Assembly: GCF_000379065.1 (NCBI RefSeq)
Contig: NZ_KB900614.1
Coordinates: 144,420 to 208,419, forward strand
Source of the DNA: Salinispora mooreana
GTDB taxonomy: Bacteria; Actinomycetota; Actinomycetes; Mycobacteriales; Micromonosporaceae
Direction: 5' to 3'
DNA length: 64,000 nucleotides
The notes beneath the pieces are model-generated. The model was not told the DNA's origin and searched no databases. It was given only the letters and a program-made list of their open reading frames with translations. The position numbers were made by a program, and so were the translations under genes. Positions 17,425 to 26,335 of this stretch are shown here, piece by piece; positions within the stretch are counted from its first letter, which is position 1; each line of letters starts with the position of its first letter.

Positions 17425-19425
17425 CTAGTTGGCGGCGGCCGGCGGCAGCGCCTCCTCGGCAACGTAGGAGCGCATCGACAGCGTCACCGGCTCCGGCTCC
17501 GGCTCCGGCCCGGTCGCGTCCTGGTACGGCGTGGGCGAGTCGGCGACCGCGAACTGCGCCCGGTACAGCTCGGCGTAGAGTCCACCCAGGACGACCAGCT
17601 CATCATGTCGCCCCCGCTCGACGATCCGCCCCTGATCGAGTACGAGAATCTGGTCGGCCTCCCGCACCGTGGAGAGCCGGTGCGCGATGACCAGCGCGGT
17701 CCGCCCCGTCAAGGCCACCGATAGCGCCCGCTGCACCGCCGCCTCGCTCTCCGAGTCCAGATGCGCGGTGGCCTCGTCGAGGATCACGATCGAGGGTGCC
17801 TTGAGCAGAACCCGGGCGATCGCGATGCGCTGCTTCTCCCCGCCGGAGAAGCGATAGCCGCGCTCCCCCACCACCGTGTCCAGGCCGTCGGGCAACGCCC
17901 GCACGAGGTCCGCCACCTGAGCACCGGCGAGGGCAGCCCAGAGTTCGTCGTCGGTCGCCGCCGGCTTGGCGTACCGCAGGTTCTCGGCGATGGTCTCGTG
18001 GAACAGGTGTGAGTCCTGGGTGACGACGCCGATCTCGTCGCGCAGAGAGTCCAGGCTGGCGTCCCGGACATCAACCCCGCCGACGAGCACCTGACCGTCG
18101 GTAACGTCGTAGAGCCGAGAAATCAGCATGGAGAGGGTCGACTTGCCTGCGCCGGAGGGTCCGACCAGGGCGACCATCTGCCCCGGCTCGACGGTGAACG
18201 ACACGCCCCGAAGCACCGGCTCGGTGGCCGTACGATCGAGTGCGGCGACCTCCTCCAGGGAGGCCAGCGAGATCTCGGCGGCGCTCGGATAGCGGAAACG
18301 CACCGACCGGAACTCGACCCGACCGTCGCCCCGCGGCACGGTGACGGGGGCGGCCTTCTCGGTGATGGCGGGTTGCAGGTCGAGCACCTCGTAGACCCGG
18401 TCGAACGAGACCAACGCGCTCATCACGTCAACCCGCACGTTGGAGAGCGCGGTGAGTGGGCCGTAGAGCCGGGTGAGCAGTAGCGCGAGCGTTACGACGG
18501 TGCCGGCGCTGACACTGCCGGTGACCGCCAGCCACCCGCCCAACCCGTAGGTGAGGGCCTGCGCGAGCGAAGCGACCAGCAGCATCGCCACGAAGAAGGT
18601 CCGCGAGTACATCGCGGACTGGATGCCGATGTCCCGGACCCGCTCGGCCCGCCCGGCGAACCGGCGCGCCTCATTGTCGGGCTGGCCGAAGAGCTTGACC
18701 AGCAGTGCCCCGGAGACGCCGAAGCGCTCGGTCATCGTCGCGTTCATCTTCGCGTCGAGGTTGTAGGACTCTCGGGTGATCTCGGCGAGGCGCCGCCCGA
18801 CCCGGCGGGCCGGAATGATGAACACCGGTAGCAGCACCAGCGACAGCGCGGTGATCTGCCACGACAAGGTGAACATCACCGCTGCGGTGAGTACCAGCTG
18901 GATGACGTTACTGACCACCCCGGAGAGAGTTGAGGTGAACGCGCGCTGCGCGCCGAGCACGTCGTTGTTGAGTCGGCTGACCAGCGCGCCGGTCTGCGTC
19001 CGGGAGAAGAACTGCAACGGCATCCGCTGGACGTGGTCATAGACCCGGGTCCGCAGGTCGAGGATGATGCCCTCACCGATGCGGGCCGAATACCACCGTT
19101 GGGCGAGCGAGAGCAGCGCATCGACCACCGCGAGCGCCGCGATCACCAACGCCAGCCGGACCACCAGGGCGGATGCCTCGGTACCACCCCGCGTGATGGC
19201 GTCGATCACCTTGCCGGCGAGCACCGGGGTGGCGACCCCGATCATCGCGGCCAGCACGACGGTAGCCAGGAAGACGACGATGTCCCGCCGGTACGGCTGG
19301 GCGAAGCCGACGATCCGACGCGCCACCCCGCGCTGGAGCCGATGCGCCGAGATCTCGTCGTGGCTGCGCATTGACCGGAGCATGCTCCAGCCGCCCATGC
19401 CGCCGCCGGACATCGGATTGGACAC
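17425..19425 (-). CDS. ABC exporter, fused permease and ATPase
   Basis: A 666-residue half-transporter of the multidrug/lipid exporter type that would act as a dimer. Residues about 40-330 hold six transmembrane segments. The nucleotide-binding domain has Walker A GPSGAGKST (about 420), signature SGGEKQR (about 527), Walker B IVILDEA (about 545) and the H-loop IAHRLST. The GTG at 19425 is chosen over the GTG two codons earlier because a perfect GGAGGTGA ribosome site ends 2 nt before it. Substrate unknown. It is convergent with the SDR gene. Confidence 0.9.
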   Translation of the reverse strand: MSNPMSGGGMGGWSMLRSMRSHDEISAHRLQRGVARRIVGFAQPYRRDIVVFLATVVLAAMIGVATPVLAGKVIDAITRGGTEASALVVRLALVIAALAVVDALLSLAQRWYSARIGEGIILDLRTRVYDHVQRMPLQFFSRTQTGALVSRLNNDVLGAQRAFTSTLSGVVSNVIQLVLTAAVMFTLSWQITALSLVLLPVFIIPARRVGRRLAEITRESYNLDAKMNATMTERFGVSGALLVKLFGQPDNEARRFAGRAERVRDIGIQSAMYSRTFFVAMLLVASLAQALTYGLGGWLAVTGSVSAGTVVTLALLLTRLYGPLTALSNVRVDVMSALVSFDRVYEVLDLQPAITEKAAPVTVPRGDGRVEFRSVRFRYPSAAEISLASLEEVAALDRTATEPVLRGVSFTVEPGQMVALVGPSGAGKSTLSMLISRLYDVTDGQVLVGGVDVRDASLDSLRDEIGVVTQDSHLFHETIAENLRYAKPAATDDELWAALAGAQVADLVRALPDGLDTVVGERGYRFSGGEKQRIAIARVLLKAPSIVILDEATAHLDSESEAAVQRALSVALTGRTALVIAHRLSTVREADQILVLDQGRIVERGRHDELVVLGGLYAELYRAQFAVADSPTPYQDATGPEPEPEPVTLSMRSYVAEEALPPAAAN

Positions 19426-19526
19426 GGTCACCTCCGGGTCATCGGGCCGACCACCACCTCCGGGTCGATTCTCCCGACGCCTGTGACAACCCGCCCAACA
19501 ACCCGAATCTTCCCGTACGGCCCTTA

Positions 19527-20294
19527 CTACTCTCCCCGGCCGGCGAGTTCCCGCAGCCGCCGGGTCTGCGCCTCCCGCTCGGCCCGTTCCTGCTCGGCCG
19601 GGGTGCGGCCAGACGCGCCGGCGAGCAACGCCTTGATCTCTACGACCGCGTTTCGGTCATTGGCGAGTAGCCCCGCCGTCAGGTCGCTGACCGCGCCGGC
19701 CAGCTCCCCGGTCGGCACGACCAGGGTCGCCAGCCCGATCCGGTCCGCCTCGGCGGCGTCCAGCCGCCGCCCGGTGGCGCAGAGCTCCAGGGCGCGCGAG
19801 TAGCCCACCAGCTCGACCAGGCGCTTGGTGCCGGCCAGGTCGGGGACCAGCCCGAGCGTCACCTCAGCCATGGAGAACCGGACATCCTCGGCGAGAACCC
19901 GCAGGTCGCAGGCGAGCGCCAGCTGAAATCCGGCACCGATCGCGTGCCCCTGCACGGCCGCGATCGACACCAGGTCGGGGCGGTGCAGCCAGGTGAAGGC
20001 GTCCTGGAGCTCGGCGATCCGGTCCGCGCACTCCTGCTCGGGCAGAGTGGAGAGCTCGGCGAAGGAGCCCGGCCCGGACGCCCCCACCACCGACAGGTCA
20101 AGGCCGGCGGAGAAGGCCCGGCCTTCACCGCGGACGACCACGACGCGCACGTCGCCGGGGAGCTTCCGGGAGAAGTCACGCATCGCCTGCCACATCGCCG
20201 GAGTCTGCGCGTTGAGCACGTCGGGCCGGGCCAGCGTGACCGTGGCCACCGCCCCGTCGCACTCCAGCCGGACCCCGGTCGCCTCGGCGGTCAC
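19527..20294 (-). CDS. Enoyl-CoA hydratase/isomerase family protein
   Basis: A 255-residue crotonase-fold protein. The oxyanion-hole segments are GRAFSAGLDLS (about 65) and GHAIGAGFQLALACDLR (about 105). EVTLGLVPDLAGTKRL keeps the first catalytic Glu position; the second is less certain. The GTG at 20294 is chosen by family length and the VRLECDGAVATVTL opening; the frame extends much further upstream without homology. A role in fatty-acid or branched-chain acyl-CoA degradation is likely but the substrate is not evident. The gene follows the small HTH gene, with the start 47 bp inside the interval after its stop. Confidence 0.85.
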   Translation of the reverse strand: MTAEATGVRLECDGAVATVTLARPDVLNAQTPAMWQAMRDFSRKLPGDVRVVVVRGEGRAFSAGLDLSVVGASGPGSFAELSTLPEQECADRIAELQDAFTWLHRPDLVSIAAVQGHAIGAGFQLALACDLRVLAEDVRFSMAEVTLGLVPDLAGTKRLVELVGYSRALELCATGRRLDAAEADRIGLATLVVPTGELAGAVSDLTAGLLANDRNAVVEIKALLAGASGRTPAEQERAEREAQTRRLRELAGRGE

Positions 20295-20340
20295 CGGGCG
20301 GTCCGGGGAACGGTGCTGATGGGTGGCGCCGCTCGGCGGC

Positions 20341-20568
20341 TCACGCCTTCTTGCGACGCCGAGCGCCGCCACGCTGCCGCAGCTGCACCCCGGACTCGGT
20401 GAGCACCCGGTGGATGAATCCGTAGGAGCGGCCGGTCGAGGCCGCGAGCGCACGGATGCTCTCCCCCGAGGTGTACCGCTTGACCAGGTCCTTGGCGAGC
20501 GTCTGACGCTCGGCCCCGACGATCCGGCGACCCTTCTCAGTGCTGGTGGCTGTGCCGGTGGCTGCCAT
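20341..20568 (-). CDS. Small helix-turn-helix DNA-binding protein
   Basis: A 75-residue basic protein. The HTH is SIRALAASTGRSYGFIHRVL (about 38-57), followed by SGVQLRQRGG and a basic tail RRRKKA. It resembles a small conserved actinobacterial family with the same GRSYGFVHR signature, as I recall it, probably a nucleoid or transcription factor. The ATG at 20568 has a GAGGA ribosome site 7 nt upstream. It lies between the ABC-F gene and the enoyl-CoA hydratase gene on the same strand. Targets unknown. Confidence 0.75.
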   Translation of the reverse strand: MAATGTATSTEKGRRIVGAERQTLAKDLVKRYTSGESIRALAASTGRSYGFIHRVLTESGVQLRQRGGARRRKKA

Positions 20569-20721
20569 ACTGTGTCCTCACGTCCCAGACTGTGCGGTTC
20601 GGATACGGTCCCACCTATTAGACCGCCTCGAACGATCATGCGCCAGATATCAACTATTCGCCAACCGACACGCTATGCAATGTCGGCTTCCCGATAGGGC
20701 AGAACCGGGGCCCACGATCGG

Positions 20722-22326
20722 TCAGGCCAGCTCGACCAGTTCCAGGAGGTCGTCGCTCCAGGCGTCCTCGTCCCCGTCGGGCAGCAGGATGGCCCGATCC
20801 GGCTTGAGCGCGGTCACCGCGCCCGGATCGTGGGTGACCAGCACGATCGCCCCGGGATAGCGGGCGATGGCGTCCAGCACCTGCTCCCGGCTGACCGGGT
20901 CGAGGTTGTTCGTCGGCTCGTCCAACAGCAGCACGTTCGCCCCGGAGCAGACCAGCGTAGCCAGGGCCAGCCGGGTCTTCTCCCCACCGGAGAGCACTCC
21001 GGCGGGCTTCTCCACATCCTCCCCGGAGAAGAGGAACGCACCGAGGATCCGGCGCAGATCGGTGTCACTCTGCTCCGGCGCCGCACTGCGCATGTGTTCC
21101 AGAATCGTCCGCTCGACGTCCAGGGTCTCGTGCTCCTGGGCGTAGTAGCCCAGCCGGAGCCCGTGTCCGGGCCGCACCTCGCCGGTGTCCGGTTCCAGCA
21201 GGCCACCGAGGATCCGCAGCAGAGTGGTCTTACCGGCGCCGTTGAGGCCGAGGATCGCCACCCGGGAGCCGCGATCGACCGCGACATCCACATCGGTGAA
21301 GATCTCCAACGACCCGTACGACTTCGACAGTTCACTCGCGGTCAGCGGGGTACGACCGCACGCCACGGGCGTGGGGAAGCGGACCTTCGCCACCTTGTCG
21401 GAGACCCGCACCTCCTCCAGACCGGAGAGCAGCCGTTGGGCCCGTCGGGCCATGTTCTGGGCGGCGACGGTCTTGGTGGCCTTGGCCCGCATCTTGTCCG
21501 CCTGCGCCATCAGCGCGCCGGCCTTCTTCTCCGCGTTGGCCCGCTCCCGGCGGCGACGCCGCTCGTCGGTCTCCCGCGCCTCCAGGTACGCCTTCCACCC
21601 CAGGTTGTAGACGTCCACCACCGAACGGGTGGCGTCGAGGAACCAGACCTTGTTGACCACCGCCTCCAGCAGGGCGGCGTCGTGGGAGATCACGATCAGG
21701 CCGCCCCTGTGGTTGGCGAGGAACCCGCGCAGCCAGGTGATCGAGTCGGCGTCCAGGTGGTTGGTCGGCTCGTCGAGCAGCAGAATGCCGCCGCCGTTCT
21801 CGCCCGCGTCGCGGAACAGGATCCGCGCCAGTTCGATCCGGCGGCGCTGGCCACCGGAGAGGGTGCCGATGGTCTGGGCCAGCGCCCGGTCGGGGAGCCC
21901 GAGGTTGGCGCAGATGCGGGCCGCCTCCGCCTCGGCCGCATATCCGCCGAGCGAGGCGAACTGGTCCTCCAGCACGCCGTAGCGGCGGACCAAGGTGTCC
22001 TCCGGTGTCTCGGCGAGCTTCGCCTCCAGCTCGGCCATCCGGGCCATCAGCTGATCGAGTCCACGGGCGGAGAGGACCCGGTCTCGTCCGGTCACGTCGA
22101 GATCGCCGGTGCGTGGGTCCTGCGGCAGGTAGCCGATGTTGCTGCGGCGGTCGATCTGACCGGCGTACGGCTGCCCCTCGCCGGCCAGCACCTTCAGCGT
22201 CGTGGTCTTGCCGGCGCCGTTGCGGCCGACCAGGCCGATCCGGTCCCCCGGCTGCACCCGCAGCGTGGTGTCGGAGAGCAAAATTCGGGAGCCAGCGCGG
22301 AGTTCCAGGCCGGTGGCAGTGATCAT
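20722..22326 (-). CDS. ABC-F ATPase (translation-factor or resistance type)
   Basis: A 534-residue soluble protein with two ABC domains and no membrane segments. The first has Walker A GRNGAGKTT (about 35) and signature LSGGQRRR; the second has LNGAGKTT (about 362) and LSGGEKTR. Each is followed by LLLDEPTN(N/H)LD, typical of ABC-F. The inter-domain linker (about 240-310) is highly charged and helical, as expected for the P-site-reaching arm. ABC-F proteins act on the ribosomal E site to resolve stalls or antibiotic binding; the subfamily is not assigned. The ATG at 22326 is chosen because MITATGLELR opens the first domain. Confidence 0.9.
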   Translation of the reverse strand: MITATGLELRAGSRILLSDTTLRVQPGDRIGLVGRNGAGKTTTLKVLAGEGQPYAGQIDRRSNIGYLPQDPRTGDLDVTGRDRVLSARGLDQLMARMAELEAKLAETPEDTLVRRYGVLEDQFASLGGYAAEAEAARICANLGLPDRALAQTIGTLSGGQRRRIELARILFRDAGENGGGILLLDEPTNHLDADSITWLRGFLANHRGGLIVISHDAALLEAVVNKVWFLDATRSVVDVYNLGWKAYLEARETDERRRRRERANAEKKAGALMAQADKMRAKATKTVAAQNMARRAQRLLSGLEEVRVSDKVAKVRFPTPVACGRTPLTASELSKSYGSLEIFTDVDVAVDRGSRVAILGLNGAGKTTLLRILGGLLEPDTGEVRPGHGLRLGYYAQEHETLDVERTILEHMRSAAPEQSDTDLRRILGAFLFSGEDVEKPAGVLSGGEKTRLALATLVCSGANVLLLDEPTNNLDPVSREQVLDAIARYPGAIVLVTHDPGAVTALKPDRAILLPDGDEDAWSDDLLELVELA

Positions 22327-22537
22327 GTCGGAAGACTCGCTCTCGGGGTGGAAGGGCTGACTCAGGGCACGCGAAAGCACCGGCGGGCCGGAGGACCGTC
22401 GGTGCGGGGCGGTTCAGCCTTCGCAGAGCAGCACGCGGCAAGTGTAGCGGGACACCCCCGCCCAGTCCTGCGGAATCCCCCGCCAAGATCACTGACTGGT
22501 CCCGGGCCGCCCGCCGTGGGCCGGCACCGACCACCGG

Positions 22538-23218
22538 TCAGGTGGCGGATCCGGCGTTGCGCGGGGCCCCCACCTCGGGATCACGGACGAGGATGGGGAC
22601 CGCTCGGGCGGCGAGAATGGCGTCGAGCAGCACGGCGCGGCGGGGCTCCGGCACGGTCAGCAGACGCTCGGCACGCAACCCGACCAGCGGAGCCAGCCGA
22701 CGATCCGCGAGCACCGCGTCAACCGTCCGGCGGTCACCACCACAGACCAGGGCGGCGAGCGTCGGCACCGCCGGCAGCAGCAGGCGCACGGCCAGCTCGA
22801 CCGCGTCCGCCACCGCCGCCTTCGCCTGATTCTCCCGCCGCCGGGCGAATCGCTGCTGCGACCAACCGCCGGCAGCCGTGCGGCCCTGCACGTAGTGGGT
22901 ATCGACCTTCGACACGACCAGCTCCGCTCCCTCGGCGACGCCGAGGGCCATCGCACCCTTGCGGGCGAGCAGCAGGCCGATCCGTCGGGGCCGGGACACG
23001 GCCGCCAGGAACCCGTCCAGGTCGGCCGCGCCGGATACGCCGGGCGGGGCGTGCATCTCAGCGGTCGCACCGTCCGGAGCGGTCAACAGCAGCCCGTACT
23101 CCTGCGGGGTGGAGATCGACGGACCATGCCGGTCGGCGAAGCCGGCAACCCAGCGAGCGAGCCGGCCGGGGTCCACCTCAACCCACCGGCCGCCTCCCGC
23201 TGCGGGCCTACTACGCAC
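22538..23218 (-). CDS. acVLRF1-type (Vms1-like) peptidyl-tRNA hydrolase
   Basis: A 226-residue protein of the actinobacterial VLRF1 release-factor family. The key segment GGWSQQRFARRRENQ (about 116-130) matches the conserved GGxSxQRFxRxR of eukaryotic Vms1/ANKZF1, whose Gln releases stalled chains from tRNA during ribosome quality control. The core is an eRF1-like domain (about 70-200) with a beta-rich N-terminal part. There is no zinc finger or ankyrin region, as is normal for the bacterial proteins. The start is GTG. It lies 211 bp upstream of the ABC-F gene on the same strand, so two ribosome-acting factors are neighbours. The family assignment is from memory. Confidence 0.75.
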   Translation of the reverse strand: MRSRPAAGGGRWVEVDPGRLARWVAGFADRHGPSISTPQEYGLLLTAPDGATAEMHAPPGVSGAADLDGFLAAVSRPRRIGLLLARKGAMALGVAEGAELVVSKVDTHYVQGRTAAGGWSQQRFARRRENQAKAAVADAVELAVRLLLPAVPTLAALVCGGDRRTVDAVLADRRLAPLVGLRAERLLTVPEPRRAVLLDAILAARAVPILVRDPEVGAPRNAGSAT

Positions 23219-23259
23219 ACCCCGAACCTACCCCTGCGGTCCGGCTACCCTTCGCCCGG

Positions 23260-23946
23260 TCAGGCCGCCACGAGCATGACGACGGCGAGCGCAGCGATGA
23301 TGGCGCTGGACACCAGGGCCGTGCCGAGCCGGCCACGGGGACCGCCGAGGATCCGGCCGACCATGGTGCCACCCCCGGCGACCAGTAGCTGCCAGCTCGC
23401 CGAGGCGACGAACGCCCCGAGCACGAACGCCCCGGCAGCCGGCAGAGCCGGGGCGGCGGAGTCCTGCCGGCCGAGCACGAGCGCCGCGAAATAGACGACG
23501 GTGGCGGGATTCAACAGAGTCAACGCCAGCACCCCGGCGAACGCCCGGGGCGGCGTCTCCAGGCCCCAGCGGCCCGCGAACGGTCGGCTGCCGGCGTCCG
23601 GACCGCTGGATGCGGATGTGGTGTCGGGGCCGGGGCCGGCAACCGAACCCGACCGCACGGAGCGCAGGGCCCGCACCGCCGTGTGGGTCGCCAGGGCGAG
23701 CAGTATCACCGCGGCGACCACCCGCAGCGGACCCGCGACCGGGGTGAGCACCGTGACCAGGGCCGCCCCGCCGAGGGCGGCGACGGCCGCGTACAGTCCG
23801 TCGGCCGTGGCAACACCGAGGGCCGCGGCGGCCCCCACCCGGAACGAGGTCCGCGCGGCCAGCCCCATGACGAGTACCGCGATGGCGCCGACGGGGATGG
23901 CCACCCCAAATCCGGCGGCCAGCCCCGCCAGAAACACCCCGGTCAT
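23260..23946 (-). CDS. LysE-family exporter
   Basis: A 228-residue membrane protein with about six hydrophobic segments. The N-terminal FLAGLAAGFGVAIPVGAIAV followed by GLAARTSFRVGAAAALGVATADG is the LysE/RhtB signature (PxGP replaced by PVGA). A low-complexity loop (about 100-140) is rich in Ser, Gly and Pro. It should export an amino acid or small metabolite by proton exchange. The ATG at 23946 is preferred to the upstream TTG. Confidence 0.85.
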   Translation of the reverse strand: MTGVFLAGLAAGFGVAIPVGAIAVLVMGLAARTSFRVGAAAALGVATADGLYAAVAALGGAALVTVLTPVAGPLRVVAAVILLALATHTAVRALRSVRSGSVAGPGPDTTSASSGPDAGSRPFAGRWGLETPPRAFAGVLALTLLNPATVVYFAALVLGRQDSAAPALPAAGAFVLGAFVASASWQLLVAGGGTMVGRILGGPRGRLGTALVSSAIIAALAVVMLVAA

Positions 23947-24113
23947 GGTCGTGGGCAACGGGACGAGCCGGCGCCGGGCAGCCGAGTTCGCTGTCGGCGC
24001 CCGGCCTCGGCTGCGCGGACCGGAAACGGCAACAGGTACGGCTCGATCATGCCGTCATCCTGCGCCGTCCCCACGCCCACGGCTACCGGTTTACCCGACG
24101 AACCCCCGTGGCG

Positions 24114-24533
24114 TCAGACGTTGAAGCCCAGCGCCCGAAGCTGCTCGCGCCCCTCGTCGGTGATCTTGTCTGGGCCCCACGGCGGAAGCCACACCCAGTT
24201 GATCCGCATCTCGTTGACCAAGCCGCCGCCCGGACCGGTGGTCAGGGCCGACCGCGCCTGGTCCTCGATAACGTCGGTCAGCGGGCAGGCCGCCGAAGTG
24301 AGCGTCATGTCCAGCGTGGCGACGTTGTCGTCGTCAACGTGGACGCCGTACAGCAGGCCCAGGTCGACCACGTTGATGCCCAGCTCGGGGTCGACGACAT
24401 CCTTCATCGCCTCCTCGACGTCGGCGACGGCGGCCTTGCCGGCCTTCGCGCCCGGCATGCCCTCCGGAGCCGCCGCACCGGTCGCGCCGTCGCCGGCCGC
24501 CGGAGTGGCCTCGGTGGCAGTGTCCTCGCTCAT
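24114..24533 (-). CDS. DUF59/MIP18-type Fe-S assembly factor (SufT-like)
   Basis: A 139-residue protein. After an Ala/Gly-rich tail (about 1-40) comes the MIP18 core: MKDVVDPELGINVVDLGLLY (about 47-66) and TSAACPLTD with its conserved Cys. GRE-QLRALGFNV closes the domain. These proteins help mature Fe-S enzymes. The ATG overlaps the sufU stop by 4 nt, so it is the last gene of the SUF operon. Confidence 0.88.
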   Translation of the reverse strand: MSEDTATEATPAAGDGATGAAAPEGMPGAKAGKAAVADVEEAMKDVVDPELGINVVDLGLLYGVHVDDDNVATLDMTLTSAACPLTDVIEDQARSALTTGPGGGLVNEMRINWVWLPPWGPDKITDEGREQLRALGFNV

Positions 24534-25006
24534 CCCTGAACCTCCGTCGGGCTCGTGTCCACACCGGCGCGTGCCGCGGCGTCCTTGAACGCCATCCACG
24601 GCAACAGCGCGCACTTCACCCGGGCGGGGTAGCGGGCGACGCCCGCGAACGCCACCCCGTCCCCGAGTACCTCCTCGTCCGGCGTGACCTCGCCCCGGCC
24701 GGACATCAACTCCACGAACGCCGCGTGCACCGCGAACGCCTCGCCGGCCGGACGGCCGACGAGGAGCTCGTGCAGCACACTCGCCGAGGCCTGGCTGATG
24801 GAACAGCCGAACCCGTCGTACGAGACATCGTGCAGCACCGCACCGTCGGTGGCGACCCGGACGGTCACCTCGTCCCCGCAGGTCGGGTTGACATGGTGCG
24901 CCTCGGCGACGGATGCCGCCGGGTCGTCCGCGTCGCGCAGCCCCCGGCCGTGCGGGTGCTTGTAGTGGTCCAGGATGATCTCCTGGTAGAGCTGGTCAAC
25001 CTGCAT
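24530..25006 (-). CDS. sufU: SufU, sulfur-transfer/Fe-S scaffold-like protein
   Basis: A 158-residue IscU-like protein. The three Cys ligands are in NPTCGD (about 42), GFGCSIS (about 68) and RVKCALLPW (about 131), with the SufU-specific insert between the second and third. In Gram-positives SufU is a zinc-dependent sulfurtransferase receiving persulfide from SufS. The opening MQVDQLYQEIILDHYKHPHG is canonical. Its start overlaps the sufS stop and its stop overlaps the DUF59 gene. Confidence 0.95.
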   Translation of the reverse strand: MQVDQLYQEIILDHYKHPHGRGLRDADDPAASVAEAHHVNPTCGDEVTVRVATDGAVLHDVSYDGFGCSISQASASVLHELLVGRPAGEAFAVHAAFVELMSGRGEVTPDEEVLGDGVAFAGVARYPARVKCALLPWMAFKDAAARAGVDTSPTEVQG

Positions 25007-26310
25007 CAGGCGAACACCTTCCGCACCTGCTCCAGCCCCGCCACCAGGGCGTCGATCTCCTCCGTGGTGGTGTAGAGGTAGAACGAGGCCCGGGTCATGG
25101 CCGGCACCCCGAACCGGGTGCAGACCGGGCGGGCGCAGTGGTGACCGACTCGCACCTGCACGCCCAGCGAGTCGAGCACCTGCCCGACGTCGTGCGGGTG
25201 GATGTCACCCAGCGCGAACGAGATCGTTCCGCCCCGGCCCACCGGAACGTTCGGCCCGAAGATCCGCAGCTCGGGCACCGTCGCCAGGGCGTCCAGGGCG
25301 TACGCGGTGAGTTGCTTCTCGTGCCACTGGATGGCCCGCATCCCGACACCGGAGAGGTAGTCCACCGCCGCGCCCAGCGCGACCGCCTCGGCGATCGGCG
25401 GGGTGCCCGCCTCGAACCGGGTCGGCGGCGGGGCGAAGGTCGACCCCGACATCGCCACCATTTCGATCATCGACCCACCGCCGAGCACCGGCGGCATCGC
25501 CGCGAGCAGCTCGGCGCGGCCCCAGAGCACTCCGATGCCGCTCGGGGCGCACATCTTGTGCCCGGTGAAGACGATGAAGTCCGCGTCGTAGTCGACCACG
25601 TCCATCGGCATGTGCGGCACCGACTGCGAGCAGTCGAGCAGCAGCAGCGCACCGACCTCCCGGACCCGCTGCGTGATCCGGGACGTCGCGTTGATGGTGC
25701 CGAGGATGTTGGACATGTGCACCAGCGAGACGATCTTCGTCCGCTCGTTGACCAGGTCCGTCAAGCCCGACTCGTCCAGCCGACCGTGGTCGGTGACCGG
25801 GAACCAGCGCAGGGTGGCGCCGGTGCGCTCGCAGAGCAGCTGCCAGGGGACGATGTTCGAGTGGTGCTCCATCTCGGAGATCACCACCTCGTCTCCCGGG
25901 CCCAGCCGGAACCGCGGGTCGGCGTCGGGACGCAGCGACGCGTTCGAGAAGGCATACGCCACGATGTTGATCGCCTCGGTGGAGTTCTTGGTGAACACCA
26001 CCTCGTCCGGGCTCGGGGCGTTGATGAAGGCGGCGACCTTGGCTCGCGCGCCCTCGTACGCCTCGGTCGCCTCGGTGCCCAGCGTGTGCACCGAGCGCGA
26101 CACGTTCGCGTTACGCCACTCGTAGTGCTCCCGCAGCACGTCGAGCACCTGCCGTGGCTTGTGTGACGTGTTCGCGCTGTCCAGGTAGACCAGCGGGTGC
26201 CCGTTGACCTTCCGGTCCAGGATCGGGAAGTCAGCGCGCACCGCCGCCACGTCGTAGCTTGGCACGTCGCCGTACTGCGGCATGCCCGGTGGAATCGCGA
26301 TGGTGGTCAT
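25006..26310 (-). CDS. sufS: Cysteine desulfurase SufS
   Basis: A 434-residue PLP enzyme that removes sulfur from cysteine for Fe-S assembly. The PLP lysine is in FTGHKMCAPSG (about 251) and the persulfide Cys in VGHHCARP (about 391). YLDSANTSHKP near the N-terminus and the class V aminotransferase fold are clear. The length fits SufS. It follows sufC by 25 bp and its end overlaps sufU, its sulfur acceptor. Confidence 0.96.
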   Translation of the reverse strand: MTTIAIPPGMPQYGDVPSYDVAAVRADFPILDRKVNGHPLVYLDSANTSHKPRQVLDVLREHYEWRNANVSRSVHTLGTEATEAYEGARAKVAAFINAPSPDEVVFTKNSTEAINIVAYAFSNASLRPDADPRFRLGPGDEVVISEMEHHSNIVPWQLLCERTGATLRWFPVTDHGRLDESGLTDLVNERTKIVSLVHMSNILGTINATSRITQRVREVGALLLLDCSQSVPHMPMDVVDYDADFIVFTGHKMCAPSGIGVLWGRAELLAAMPPVLGGGSMIEMVAMSGSTFAPPPTRFEAGTPPIAEAVALGAAVDYLSGVGMRAIQWHEKQLTAYALDALATVPELRIFGPNVPVGRGGTISFALGDIHPHDVGQVLDSLGVQVRVGHHCARPVCTRFGVPAMTRASFYLYTTTEEIDALVAGLEQVRKVFA

Positions 26311-26335
26311 CGTGACCGGCCCTTCCTTGAGGTCG

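Noticed and set aside
20830..23388. 852-codon plus-strand frame opposite the ABC-F and acVLRF1 genes
   Set aside because: It spans two unrelated real genes and their gap, as expected for a GC3 shadow.
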